Below are positions 31,201 through 46,200 of a DNA stretch of 64,000 nt, in pieces. The DNA lies in assembly GCA_019914995.1 (NCBI GenBank), contig CM034137.1, positions 2,852,001 to 2,916,000 of the forward strand, in the 5' to 3' direction. Position 1 is the first letter of the stretch. Each line of letters opens with the position of its first letter. A program made the translations under genes and the position numbers. This DNA comes from Acanthochlamys bracteata (Eukaryota; Streptophyta; Magnoliopsida; Pandanales; Velloziaceae). The notes beneath the pieces are model-generated. The model searched no databases and was not told the origin of the DNA. It was given only the letters and a program-made list of their open reading frames with translations.

Positions 31201-34200
31201 TGATTATAGAATTTGGGATGGATAATCTTATTAACAAAAATGTTAGATATAAGTTAGTAGCAAAGCTTTTTGACCCATATAAGTTGAAAATAGGAAATGG
31301 TCTACTAATTATTTATTGTTTATTTAAAAAATATATTTAAACACTTAGTCATGTCTCAGTATCAACAGGTTTTGTATGTATATATCGTTTTACTTTAGAA
31401 GGATAAATTTGTTTCTTCAACCTTTTCCAACTAACTAGAATTCCTTGCTCCGACTCTCTTTGCCCACTGCATGGAAGGAGGCTAGAACTATGAGTGCTCT
31501 TATACAGCTTTGTCAAACTACATAATTCATGGATTAGTGGTAACATGTTTTCCGAGGAATTTAATTGACCAAGTGCGTGACAAAACACACCACATTCAAA
31601 GTCCTGTATTAGCTTGCTACAATAGCGTTAAGGAATTTTCGGATGGTGCTTTTTTATATCATCGTGATGGTTGCTTGTAAAACTTCCAACCTTTATATAA
31701 ATGAAACTCTCTTGGTATTGATTTTGATCTTGTGAGAAGTATGGCCCATCATTTTGATTATAGTGTTTGATCTATCATTTCAGTGTTCTGTCAGTTGCAA
31801 TTGAGGCACTTGCTGCATTCATTGGAAGCTTTGTGGCCCCAACATCTGGAGCTGATTCTGCAGTTTTTCTTCAACCAGTGCTTACTTATCTTAGTGGGTG
31901 AGTGTGTTCGTCTTTGTCCAAGCTTCATGGTGACATCAATTGAAGTTGTCAATATTTCTAAGGATATAAACATTTGAATTGTGACAGAGCTTTGTCTTAT
32001 ATATCATCCTTGAGTGCCAAGCAATTAGAGCATCTGAAGCCTGCTTTAGATTTGTTGACAATCAGAACTTTGACTGCGTATCAGTCTCTTTCTGACCCAA
32101 TGGCATATAAAAGGGAGCATTCTCAGATAATCCAGATATGTACCACTCCATTCAGGTGAAACTTGCAGCCTTTCAAAGGGATAATGTTACCATTTTGCCA
32201 AAGCATTTTGGAAATATAAACAAGACCCATTTTTCTTCTGAAGTTAAATTGATCACCCATATGACATGTCTGGTTGGTTTCTTTAGTTAAGTAAATTTAT
32301 CTTTTCGGGGATGAGCGATGGATAGTTCTTTGCAGCAGGTAAATACAAGTCTCATCCCTCACCTTTAATAACTCGTTTGAGATTCTAATGAGGGATGTAA
32401 GTGTTACTTCAGAATAAAAAGTTAGGCGATATGTGGCACTGTGTATACCGTAGGATATTAGTGGTGGTTCTGTTTAATGTTATACCAGAAGCTATATTGA
32501 CGATCTTTCTTTGATTATGTTTATTGGTTGTCAAGTGATCCTTCCAAATCTGAGGAAAGTTCATTCTTGAAATTTTTGCTTGATAAGAGGGATGCATGCT
32601 TAGGACCTTGGATACCTGGAAGGTGACTTTCAATCCACTAGAGCTCGCCTTACTGTTAATGTACTGTTTTGATGACTGTTTACTCATGGTTTATTTAGAG
32701 ATTGGTTTGAGGATGAGCTCCGCACATTTGATGGAGGGAGTGATGGAATTTTGCCATGTGTATGGGATGACCAGTGCTCGAGTTTTCCTCAAGTAATTAA
32801 ACGTGTCTCTAATCTTGTATCATCTTGATAGTTTATGAATCTGTAGTTATTGCCACTTTGCAATCAAATGTCTTCATCTCTCTTTCGTAATCACTGCTAT
32901 CCATTTACATTGATCTCTCTTTTACCAGTTCGTATAGTGTTTCACTATGTTTAGCATCATAAACGATCGAGGTGATAAAGCAATTCTTTTTGATGTAGCC
33001 TTTTGGTGTCATTCAAAGGGAAGACTCCTATAGAACTCAAAACAGCACGTATAACGAAAAATTTTCATGTTTAATTTTTTGTGATTGGTCTATTCCAAAT
33101 TAGGAGGATAAATTGCATTTCTTTCATGATGTATGGTAGAGGAGAAACTAGTTTGAAATATTTTCTGCCAAGTGCCATACCTTGGTTTGAGCAACCACAG
33201 CCATCATTATGTTGATCATTACCAACCCGACCTCCTCTGACATCATCTTAACAAGTAATGTAGACTTGAGAGCTGTGATGCCCTGTGATCAACTTGCAGC
33301 CTTTTAGAGCATTGCCTTCTCACATTGAAGTGAGGTGCCTTTACCTATGTATCTAGTCATTTATATTTTATTTCTAGATTCCTGCCTTTTATATTCGCGT
33401 GGAGTTGTTTATCCAACATCCATTTCCTCTTCTTTTGAACTTGTACTTAGATTTTTGTCAATTATTCTTATTATTTGATATTGATTGTAGCCTGAGTCCT
33501 TAAGCAAGATGGTAGTCAATCAGAAGCTAATATCATTGGGTACTATATTTGCGTGTCAGGTGTGTACTACATATTTACCATTGTGCTATTTGGATGCCTT
33601 GATTTTTTTAAATTTTTTAAAAAAAATTTCTTCAGTTAGTTGCAAACGTAAATTCTGTGATGCAGGATAGTGGTGGGAAGATGAAGCTACTTAATATGAT
33701 TGACCATTGCCTCAAGTCTGGGAAGAAACAGTCTTGGCATATGTCTGCTATTACTAATGCTTGTGTTGCCCTTCTAGCTGGGATCAAGGTGCGTATCTCA
33801 TCATAGTAAACCTCCAGCTTATTGTATATGTATTGCTTTTGTCTTCCTAACTTTTTTCAATTGAATATTATCTGTCAGTCTGTTCTTACATATTGCCCCC
33901 AACAATTGGCTGTTGAGATCTTAAGTTTGATTCAGTCTATCTTTCAGGTTTGACTTTCCCTGTAACAGTTCCTGTGTTTAGTTCCTTCTGTTATAATGTA
34001 TTCAAACTGATCTGATAAGTGGCAGGGCATTCTGGCAGAATCCGAGGCTAACTCTGCCCACAGAAGAGCATCTTCAGAAGGTCTTGGTTTATTAACTCGC
34101 CTTGCCAATGATTTCTTCACAGCTAGAATGGTATTCTCCAGTAAACGTTTTCTTACCGAAGTACTACGGTTTTGTAACTAGTTTCAGGTAGATGGTCATT

Positions 34201-37200
34201 ACAATCTTGTTTGATCGTAGACGGTTAATATAATGTGCTTACCTTGTTGGATATAAGGATTAACCATTTTTTGCTTAAAGAAAAGGATCAACCATATAAT
34301 AGATCTGTCTAGGAATATGTACCTTGTGTACTGGATATAAACTGCTCGTCTCTACTGGCATGAAGGTTTACCACAATGAGGTCCTTTGACTAGGTTCATA
34401 TCTGTTGCTTAGTAGCCAAAAGCATTTTTGGTGAGGGGTACTTATTAATTTTCCTTTGACTAAGTTGTTTCAACTTTGAAACAAGATAATGGTCTCAAAG
34501 TCAGAACTTTGACCTGGAGATATTGGAGAATTTGTGTCTATTGCTAGAGGGAATATAGAAGATTTACAATGCAAGTTTCATGTGAGTATATGTCTACAAG
34601 AATCCTAACTAATGAAGTGACCATAGTGTTGGAAAGTGTTTGTTGTCAGGTAACCTCGATCTTTTATCTAATATAACGGACATTTGTGAACAATTGTTTC
34701 GAACACGCTATAAATGATAGAGATAGTGCATATATTAGTTTTAAATGATATACTCATACCCACCAAAAATGAAAGAAAATTTGCTGTAAATGACTGTTAT
34801 GGAATGTTGAATGGTTGATTCGATTTCAAGCCCTAGAAAAAATGATATTGTTAATTAACAGAAACAGAAGAGCATAGGTCTTAAGCACATGTACGAATAA
34901 TAGTCTTGGTAGAATTGATGAGTATCAAGATCTATCTTAGATGGTTGTGATATGTTGAAAGAATGTCTGAGAAAGACTGAGTAAGCTAAAATACTAATTA
35001 CTGGTCTTAAGATGATAAGAAAAGTTAACCCGATTTGATGTGAAAATAGTAGAAGAGATCCAAGGTATTTGTTAATTCTCATCAATGAGACGTGAAGATA
35101 TTCAGAAAGATAGCTTAAAACATGAGATTAAAAGTCTGTTCTAACTACTTATGTAAAAAGAGTCTACTTTGATTTGGTGCGTTTCTAGATAAGAAAACGT
35201 GGAATAATCATATAAAAGGCCTAGCTGTCTCTTGTTGACACATTCATATGCTTGTTATAGAAAACTCAAATCCAAATAAACTTTAGTCTAACCCTAGTTA
35301 TTATTAGTTTCGCGGATTGCAACTAATCTCAATTGCTTTGATATTAGTTTCCTAGAATATGGACACTTACGACTTTGCTAGAGATCAATAAGAGCAACTT
35401 CTTACTGTAAGTTTTTAAGATTATGCAAAATTAGTTGTTACGCCACATTGATGGGATTCAGTTTGGTTTGTTCATTATTGTGCTCGGAGAAATCGAGTCC
35501 TAGTAATTGAAAGTTTGCTTGCATAGTTTTTTGTAAATCATATATGTGTGTATGTAAACCATCTAGTTGAGTGTTTTTTTTCCTTTTTCTTTTTCTTGTG
35601 AAATTGTGCATCATTGGTTGTCAGCATGAAATATCAATGCCATAGGTAGTCTGAAGTAAATGAATGTTTTATTGTTTCCTTTAGACATTGCAATATGCAA
35701 TTGTCAATCTGTTTTATTTCTTCTTTTTTTTTTAATTTTTAATAATTTTATTATAGGAGATGTACCTTAAGTATTTACTTTAGAACCTTTCCAACCACAT
35801 TATCAATGTCACCCTCTATCTGCTTAAAGTATTTGTTTATGTGAACCAGATGCGGTCTCTTCTTGGCGAACTTGGTCTAGCTACACACCCGAACTATATT
35901 GGTGCCATAGCATTTGCTTTGGGTTGCATCCACCGCTGGTACTGCAACTGTATTTTTTCTGTTCTTGCATTCTCTTGTAGATTTCCTAATATCTGCTTTT
36001 GTTATATTTTAAAATTTTGTTATGTAGACAGCTTCATTGAATAATAAGTTGTTTCTTATTTTTGTCCTTTGTGAGATTCTAATTTATATTTCTGAAGTTC
36101 TAGCATAATGGGAAGTTTAATTCCCCAATAGACTTGTCTGCAATTTCTGAAAACTAGTCAGCAGCTTCATACTCATTAATGTCATTGTCAACTAAATTCA
36201 TTTTGGTTTCTCTTTCTCTCTCTTCCCTCCCTGTCTCTCTCTATCTCTCCTGGTCAGTGGTTGTTATCTCTAACTCTTTCCGTCGTAGTTATGTTTTACC
36301 TTGCATTCTGTTGGAATTAGTGATTTGAAATATTTAGGATGTTCAATCTGATGCGTCCCAGCAAGCTTTTTCCAAAGCAAAAGATTAAGTTATAGTTTCC
36401 TTCACAGCGTACCAATTGAAAGAAGATTTTACCAACAAAATTTTTTTTAAATTCTGATCTTGCAATCTTCTTTTAGTCTATCTTAAACTTTCTTCTGGAA
36501 TTCAGTGCTGGAGGAATGGCCTTATCTACAATGGTGCCTGCCACTGTAAGCTCAGTGTCTTCTTTGGCGAAGAGTTCAAATGCTGGGTTACAGTTGTGGG
36601 CATTACACGCTCTTTTATTAACCATTGAAGCTGCTGGTTTATCATATGTCTCCCAAGTACAGGTAATTGTTATGGATATCATGTATGGTTTAAGAATCTT
36701 CTATTTTTTGTGCTTAAATACTTAGGACCGTGCATAATGGTTTTTTTTTCTGAGTATTAGTTAGTGTTGTGATAATATTACCATACTGTAGAAGAGGTAA
36801 TTAGACCTCTAATAGAAAGATTAATGTAACTAAACTTAATGTGACGATAAAGGCTTTTCCACTTTAGTGACCTGAGGTTGCTATTTATGACATTTTATTG
36901 TAGGTATGTTACTATTGTGTCCTTGCAAGTTAGTAGCTTGTTTAACTTGCAGAAACCCACAATTATATGTCTACTGAACTATTTGTCATGAGACTGAGCC
37001 CTATAATAGGCTTTCTTTGCCGGTTAAAATATTTGATGTGTTAGAGTTGAGCAAGATCATGTCAAACTTGTAGAAGTCTCTAGCTAGTAAAAGCTCAAAT
37101 TTTAGAATGGTCTGAAGGGGATTTTCTCCTCAGATCGGTTCACTCCCTTGTGAACTGATTGGTTGCGCCCCTCCTCTTGGATCATTCCCTTATGCCCTCT

Positions 37201-40200
37201 GGGGTATGCCTGTGGTTCGTTCCAGTAGTCCAACAGTCTGTAAGAGGTATTTCAAAAAGCATCATAAAAAACTTCCATGACTACTGAACCTACTTATCAG
37301 GTCCGTTAGTTAAAGGAATATCTGCTTAAAATTAAATTGCAGGGCCCCTTATAGAGCTCATGATTTGAGTTGGTTCATAGGTTTCTTGGTAAAATCTTGC
37401 CTCCGATGCATGATTAGGATGCTTGAATTATTGATGGGGACCAAAAGTAGATAAGAAGGCAATAGTTAAGATGTATGGACTAAGTGGACTAAAGTAAGCT
37501 TGATGGAATCCAACCCCCACATAAGTCACGGCTGTATAGTACCTAGCTCTTACTAGCAGATGGAGTGGTTCTCCAATGCTACCACGCTAGAACAACGTGA
37601 CGGTGGCTCCATTCGTTGATCTAGTTGTTTGATAGTAAGAGTTGGACCTGTAGTTCGGGTTCCTTGAAAATTGCTACAATTCTTTTGAGGTATCTGATTT
37701 GCACTTCGGCTTATTCGAAAATTAGACTAGACACGAGGCCAAGATAAGGACTTCACTATTAACGAAGAGACCTTCTTCAGGCTCTCTAGAGTGCTACGAG
37801 AGATGAAACCCCTCCGACCATTATCTGGGAGTTGATAGAAGATATGGAATTAAAGTCTTAGTTTTTGAAAGACTACAACCCCTGGAGGTGAATAAGAGCA
37901 GAGGGCCTTCTTCCTAGGTGCCTTCATAACATAGATCACTTCTAACTCAGGGAAGCAAGAAAGGTGGCTATTGAACTGCTTGTACTGGAACTATGGGAAT
38001 ACCGCTTATCCCATATTTCCAAGGGCTATTAACAGCTAGTATCGATCGTGTCCCTTCTTCTGTCGTGTCACTCCTTGCTTGTTAATTACTAAGAATAGTA
38101 TCGGTCGTTTCCCTTCTCACGTCGGTTCACTCTCTTGCTTGTTAGTATGGATTGTTTCTCTCTTAGGTCGGTTCACTCTCTTGCTTATTAACTAATTGGT
38201 TGTGCCCCACCTCCTCCTGGGGCACCCTCCGGGGTGTGCCCAGGGTTCATTCCAGTAATACAAAAGTCGGCAAGAGTTTTTTCAAAAACCATCATCGAAA
38301 ACTTATATAATGACTAGTGAGCCTACTTATCATGCTTGTACTTTGAAGGAATATCTTCTTAAAATTGGATATGCAGACTTGTTGGTAAAACATTACCTCC
38401 AATGCATGATTCGAAGGCTCGAATTGTTGAAGCGAACCGAGAGTAGACAAAAAGGCAGTAGTGGAGATGTATGAACTAGGTGGACTAGTGATAAATTGAA
38501 ATGGTAAGATAGCTCTGGTTAAGGTATGTTGCATTCATTACATGAAAATATCATCTTACATCCATTATGTCCTATTTCATGTATAAGAACGAACAGTAAT
38601 ATGGTGAGGCAAGAATGAATATCAACCTCACCTGGATTTACTAACTTGTCTGATTTATATATTGCACATGTGATGAGGATGTGAAAAGAAAAACCATGGA
38701 GTTAAAATATACGTGCAAATATTGAGTTTAGGAAGGTAAGGTAACAAAATTAGTTGCAGAAAGGAGGCTAATGACATCTAGAAACCACCTCCCTCTGGTA
38801 ACAAGACCGAAACATGTAAATGGGTAGAAGATTAAGTTCATGTAAGAGGGATGAATCTCGTGATCTTTCTTGCATTTAAATCTCCATTATTCTAGCTAAC
38901 ATGAAAGTATTACGTCAAAGAGCATGTTTCCACGTGTTACTTGAAGCATCCTTAGTTTTATAGTATCAGCTACTTAATTCAAAGTTTCATTCCTACGACT
39001 CTTGGTTTTCAATGGTGCAGGCTACGCTCTATCTTGCAATTGAGATTCTTTTGACAGATGAGAATGGTTTAGTTGATATAAGGCAGGAGATAGGGCGCTT
39101 GATAAATGCTATAGTTGCTATACTTGGACCTGAACTTGTCCCTGGGAGTACCTTTTTTTCTCGCTGTAAGGTGTGCAGATTCTATAGAAACCTGTAATGG
39201 ATCTGTGATCACGTAGCATTTATATTGTTGCAGCTGATATATGCACATGCTCACACACCTCAGCATCTATAGTGAATTTTATTGCTCTGCTGAAGAAGGG
39301 TAATGTACTAAAAGTTTACAGAGATAACGTACATCTCATATGTGCAGTCTGTAATTGCGGAAGTAAGCTCTTCCCAAGCAACATCAACTCTTCTCGAGTA
39401 AGTCATCATATGTATTCTTTCTTTTTGAATCATTTTCTCCTTATGTCAAATTGGTTCTCTTTGGGCAGTAGCGGCATGTTGGATTTGATGCAAACTTATT
39501 GTATTTTTATTTATTTATAGGGCTGTAAGGTTCACACAGCAGCTTGTTCTTTTTGCCCCGCAAGCTGTTTCTGTTCATTCACATGTTCAAAGTCTTCTTC
39601 CCACCCTCTTCTCGAGACAGGTGATCTTGGAAAAACTTTTAAGGAGTTGCCTTGTTGTGTTGTGGGCCGAGTCTCTTCTAAAGGAATCTAAGCATCTAAC
39701 ATTTTTGCAACAGCCAATTCTCAGGCATTTGGCTGCTTCAACTTTGATGCATCTTATTGAAAAGTACCCGGTGAGATGTGACTGCTCCTTCCTAGTCATT
39801 CTTTAGGTGTTCTGATCTTCTCTTTAGTTTTCAATTATTCATCTGGTGCTAGATATTAGCGAGATATTTTTAGTTGGTGGAGCTTTAGCATATATATACT
39901 ACAGGATTTCTTAATTAGTGACCAGTGAGCTGGTTTTTGGTTGTAAAGATCACACCTTCTGCATAAAGATCTAGACATGAGTTGTAGACTAGATTGAATA
40001 CTGTTGACAAGCCTTCCTCTTTCTTGTTGTGTTGATTCTAAGCTGTGACATCTGAATGACTGATTTCAGTTCTCTACTGACTATTTAATGGAAGTTATTT
40101 AAGTGAACAGGAAAAGTATTAAGAGTCTTTGCTCTGCATTTAACATGATATGCAACTAGAAAAATTAATTTTAGAGAGCAAATCGGTCAATCTCATATAA

Positions 40201-43200
40201 CTGGTCATTAGGTTCACAACCAATGTTGAGAGAGTTGATAGTGCTGAATAATGCGTCTTTCTTTTTATATGCAGTTTCCCTATTTGTAAATCATCAGTTA
40301 CCTCTGAGTTTGGAAGTGTACTGGTATTTTAGGCCTGATTTGCTTTAGTAGCCTTACTGTTTCTATGATAATGGCTAAATAGTATAACTCATAAATGTAA
40401 TTCCTTGGTAGGCTGTCTGAACTTTAATTCCTTTAGTTCTCCTCTTGAAACTGACCCAAATTTTGTTTTCTGCTTGTAAGTTCTTGGATAATATCATTAT
40501 GGGAACCAGGGATGCGAAGGCTGTATTTGCATGTCTTTCATTTGTAGTTACAACATTGTGTACTCAGTAATCTTGTGATGACTGAACACCCTGCAAGTGT
40601 CTTTCTGAAAATAGTGATAGAAGTGAGCTATCTTTTTTTCCTTCAAAATTTAAGTTCTAATTTAGTTATTTGGTACTTTATATTGAATGGGTGGTGGGAT
40701 TATAGATGACTTCTTAGCAAAACCTTTCAGATTTAGTAAATGGAAAGTTTGTCATAATGATTTATTCATATATATGTATATAACTACAATTTTGGACAAA
40801 TTTCAAAATGCATTTTTTGCTCTATACTTTTTATAGACTTTGTACTTCATATGCTGTGCAGATAGAACTCAGCATTTTGTAGTTTAAGAGCGCTAGAGAG
40901 GTGTAATTTTGTGGCATGCATCTGCTCAAATTATTACTTAGACTCCTGTTTGAACTAGTGCTTATAGCTGTTGATTGCATAAATTATAGTCATTTCTAAG
41001 ACTACTTTGGACTCCTCTTTACAGGGTGCAGTTATAGATGAGCAGATTGAAGAAAATTTGTTCAGTATGCTTGATGAGGAAACTGACTCAGAGTATGTCT
41101 TCTTCCCTCTACCTCCACCATATCTATTGGTTATAAAAAAAAGTACACTGAAGCATAAACGCAACTTTCTCTGTTATCAAGTGAATGAAGTAGGTTATGT
41201 TTAGGATTCCGATCACTTGTTCAATGAACAACCTTTCTCGATGTAAAAGGGAAATTACTTGGTTCCCTGAATACTATCTTTGTATAAACAAAAAATAACG
41301 TAGAACTTATAAACCCATTCATTATTGGTAATGGTGGGAGTATCAAAACATGCTATTGACAACTTTTTTGCATGGCCCTAGGCTTTTTTCCCCTTTTGGT
41401 TATTGAATTTGCATATGGAATATGATTAAAGGTCTTTATAGGTACGGGCAAAGCATATGACATGTTTAGAGAATATTTTTAGGTTTTCAAGCTCTATGTA
41501 TTCGCTAGTTACTGTGTACTTTAGGTATTACTTTCATTTATGGTATTTATCCTCTCAGAGTGAATTATCGCACAGCTGCCCCATCCGATACATATCTCTG
41601 AGAAGGAAATGAAGATTGTCAAATCTTTTTTTTCTATACTTTTCCTGCTGCATCACTACTTCACACATGTTGTCTTTAAGTTTAAGCACTATTCAGGCTC
41701 CTTCAAAGGTTTAGGAGTCATCGTTTTTAATGTTTATCAACTAAACTTTTCTTGTGCGCTTACTTTCCAGCCAGACAATATTCTGTCCTAGCAATGTTAC
41801 TTGAAATATCCTTCATCTATGGAAATATCCTTCATCTATGGATTTGTAGGATATCTATCAATATAATTTTTTGGAGGACTTTGTTATAACAGAAGTTGAC
41901 AGCTTCAGTTTCTATAGGTTCTTGGAAATAAGTATGAATTGGAAGTAGAAAATAATTGCGAAGTCTTTGATAATTAAAATCGCATGATCATGAGTTCAGC
42001 TTTCTTCTTTGTAGGACTGCAAGTCTTGTGCGTGCAGCTATTACAAGGTTGCTTTATGCATCTTGCCCATCACGTCCGTCTCGATGGCTGGTCATATTTC
42101 GAAAAATGGTACGTTTCTCTTTATTGTTTGTTGTTACCAAGTAGAGCCATGTTATGAATCTAACCTTTTCCTCCTGTAATGACTATGATAAGCACCTCTG
42201 ATTATGTCCTACCTATATTCGGAACAGTCAAATCCAAAGACTTAAAGATCTGAAAGGGAAAACAATGCACATGTATTGACAAATCCATGGTGAAGTCTTC
42301 TGTAGTATTAAAATCCTTATCTCACCTAACAGGATGACACCTTTATGACTTACTATCATTCTGGTTTTTTGTTAGCTTTCATGTTTTGAAATTTCTCATG
42401 GACATGCACTCAGCAAATCTACAAGTATATAGTTATCATGGTTCAGTAGATTATGAATTTGGGAAACTTGAGCCAAAAAATCATGGCACGTAGAGCTTTT
42501 ATTGCTGCTATTAGAGTACTTTTAAAGTGAAGATGTAACCCTTTTCTTGACAACCAGTAGTTTCTTATTTCTCGTTTGGGTAATTTTCTTAACACTTACT
42601 GTTGAATGAAGTTTGTTATAGCATATTGGTGGTCATGCTGCAAAAGTATTATTTGTTTATTTGTTTCTGGTGCCTTTCTATTCAAATGTACTTTTCTCTT
42701 TTCAGGTTCTGGCAAGTCCTAACAGAGGTGTTACTGACCACTTTAATCCTGTGAAAAACAAATCAAACAATATTCCAGAAGGTGATGCAAGGCTATACTA
42801 TGAGGATGATGATGCAGACATGATTGCTAGCTCTAGTTGTGAGCAGACACAGGGTTCAGTTTCTTATTCAAGCATCAGTACCAGAAGGAATTCACTTCTC
42901 AGATACCGGACCAGACTTTTTGCTGCAGAGTACGTAGAAATTTTAACTATGTTTTGTTAGCTTTAGCTCCAGATTAGTTTCAATTCGGCTTTTATATCTC
43001 TTAGTTAGACGTTCTCTTATCTTTGTTCATCAAGCTACCAAGGCACAAGACTAAATACATGCATAGCATCATCTTTTGTATAATAGGTTTTACGGAGGAA
43101 AAGGACTTACCTGTATCAAGTAAGTGAACAGGTTTGAGGAATCTCTCAGCACATGTGCACTCTAATGCATAGCATGCATCTATTGAGTTCTTGAAATGAT

Positions 43201-46200
43201 CAAGGTGAAATGACCAATTGGAAGGCATGCGTGCTGAATATTTTGCACTTCTCAGGCAAACTTCTGATCTTGTAGGGTTCTTGGGTGTGGTTGATCATCT
43301 CTTTACAGCTACCAATGGTCTTATTCACTGCGTGTTTCCAAGTTTTCATTATTAACTAAAACATGGTCCTATGTTGTGCACACTTTGCATGCACTGGAAA
43401 GGAATTGATTGGGCTCCAGGAAGTGAAAAAAGGAAAGCATAATAACACGGAAAGTTGCACATGCTTCAACTTTGATGATTACTTTTACCAGCTAGCAAAT
43501 ATCTATCATTTGAAAAGAGGAACAAGATATGCCTTATAGTCAAGGGTAGTCAGACCTTCTATACATTCTTTGTGACCTGTAACTTTAGGCTAAGGATGTA
43601 ATAGCAATAGTAGCAGAATCATTTAAATGCAGTATCTTGGATATGAGTAGCTTGCAGATGATATCAAGTTTGTGAAGTGTTGGCAAATTTTTGTTGATAA
43701 GACTTCGGAACTTCTACTAGAAGTGGAAGCATAGATTTTTAAGTTATGCTTGCTTTAAAGTCCACTCATTGTAATTTGTTGAAGTGTGGCAGGCATATGT
43801 ATTAATGTTGTTGAACTGTGTCACTAGATCTTTGTCTATTAGAAGTGCTATGGCTTGAGGCTATCTCATGCATTTTTTACTATTATCTTCTATGTTCTTC
43901 CATACATAGGCCGTCTATTTATTAGGGAAAATTTTGTACGCTCATCTTACATCTTTTTTCAGATTCTTGGTTATAAATTGTTATATGCTTGATTCTATCT
44001 GTAATTTCAGGTGCTTGAGCCAGCTCCCTGTCGCTGTTGGTGCAGACCCTGTGCATTTTGATCTGGCTCTGGCAAGGAAAAAATCATCTGAGGGACAAAC
44101 TGGCTCCAATGATTTCTTGGTGTTTCACTTGCAAGAGATTATCTCACTTTCATATCAGGTCCTTCTCTTATATTGCATGAACATTGTTAGCATAGGAAAT
44201 GGTATTTGTCATACCTGATGATATTGAAGGTTTGAGCTTGTTCAAGGTTGATGGAGCGTTTGATTTAGTTAGATATGGACGTTGTAACAGCATGATGCAC
44301 TTATGCTAAACTAATTACCTCAAGAACCAAATAATTCCATTTTCTGTTCATCAATGTTGTTGTTTTTCTCTTTTAGTTTGTGCTTGATGATTGTAAATGT
44401 GTTCTCTCAGATAAGTACGGGGAAATTCGAAGGTATGCAGCCTATAGGTGTGAGACTTCTAAGTGTCATTATGGACAAGGTACAGTGGGATTTTAACTGA
44501 AGCTCAAGTTTTTTTTTTATAAATTAAAGTTTTTGTCAAGGTTGCATGTCTTATGCAGTTTTTCAGTCAAATCCACTGCAAGAATCATCCCTTCTGTTCT
44601 TTTGGGCATTGAGCTCTTCTTTTTTATTCTTAACTTATGTATGTTGGTTCCTAACTTCATTTGCTTGTTCATAGCGTGTAATGTTCCTAGTAGACTACAT
44701 TGCAGCTTGATATTTCATTGAGACTGTCAAGCTGGAGATTGAAAGCGGTGCTTGGGACAGCTGAGAAACTAATTTATAAAGCCATTTAAATTAAAATGAG
44801 AGTAACTTTTAGTTCTGTAAACTTAATGGCACTTGTTTTTGTTAAAGCTTCATAATATATTTTTGTCAGAACTGAGTTGAGCTTCTTCTAGTGAAATTGC
44901 CTTTAGAGTTTTGTCTTAAGAAATTTGAAATCTGCTTGATTTCGTGTACTGGATGATGTTTTGTTTATGTTGATTCAAATATATGTCAAAATTTTTTAAT
45001 TTACTTGTTTTTAACATTTGGGCAATCTTTTGACTATTCAATGCATGTTCAGCTAGGTTATCTGTATTTTAATGCAAACCTAAAACCATGTAACTTAAAC
45101 TCCACATCACAATCTTCTGTAGACGCTGATCCTTTGTTACGTAATTTGTGGTTTCCTCCCCTTTATTGATCTGAATGCCATTGCGATCTAGTTTTACTGC
45201 TTAAATTAATGAAACATAAGTTCAGTTGTTAAGACATAAAATCCAATAATTTAAATGGCTGATAAATTACTGAGACGCGCTTGATACAGAATTATTTTGT
45301 TGCCTTCCCTTTGATAAAAATGTGATTTGTTTTTTCTTCTGTACAGTTTGGAAAGATCCCAGACCCAGACCTTGCTGGACACCTCCTGCTGGAACAGTAT
45401 CAGGTTGGTAGAAGGTTTCCCCTTAAAAATTTTTTGTTTTAATTTATTTTATTTTATTCTTTGGAACTTCAAGTTGTCGTTTGGCTCTTACCTTGTTGTT
45501 TTGTAGTTAAGTCTTGTGAATTGATGCTAAGTATCTTGGAAAATATAGGTCCAATTCGTTTCTGCTGTTCGGTCTTCCATAACCACATCTTCAGGCCCTC
45601 TTCTTTTGGAAGCTGGTTTGCAGCTTGCAGCAAAGGTCTTAGTTACTAATACTTCTCATATTATGCTCTCATATGGGTACCATGTACTGACATTTAATTC
45701 TTGGTTCACTATTTTAGATTATGACAAGCAGTGTTCTCTCTGGGGATCAAGTTGCACTTCAGCGCATGTTATCTTTGATATCGCTGCCCCTTAATGACAT
45801 TGAAGACTTGTATTATCCTTCTTTTGCAGAATGGGTTGCATGCAAGGTAATATGAGTAGTTGCATGTTTTGATAGCGGTTTTTCTTTATTCTGCTTTAAA
45901 GCTTTTTTGTTACTGAGAAATTATCTCATTCCTGTTTCAGATAAAAGTCCGGCTTCTTGCTGCCCATGCTTCCATTATGTGCTTTGCATACTCCTCTATG
46001 AGGGATCAAAGAAGTGCTTCGGATGAGTTTATACAGTTGATTCCTCAATTCTCAACTAGCTCAAATATTTTGAGGAAGTGTTGGATAACTGTCCTTAAGG
46101 AATACACTTACATTTGCTTCAGCTTGCAGTCAAAAGTTGGTGTAAGTGACTGCACTCTGGAAAGGAGTAGAACTGTGTATTGCTTCACCCAAGAAAGTGA

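Noticed and set aside
44371-44410. Extended exon 34 starting at an earlier acceptor (about 44378)
   Set aside because: The frame that matches the family starts after the acceptor at 44409-44410; the longer version adds unrelated residues.
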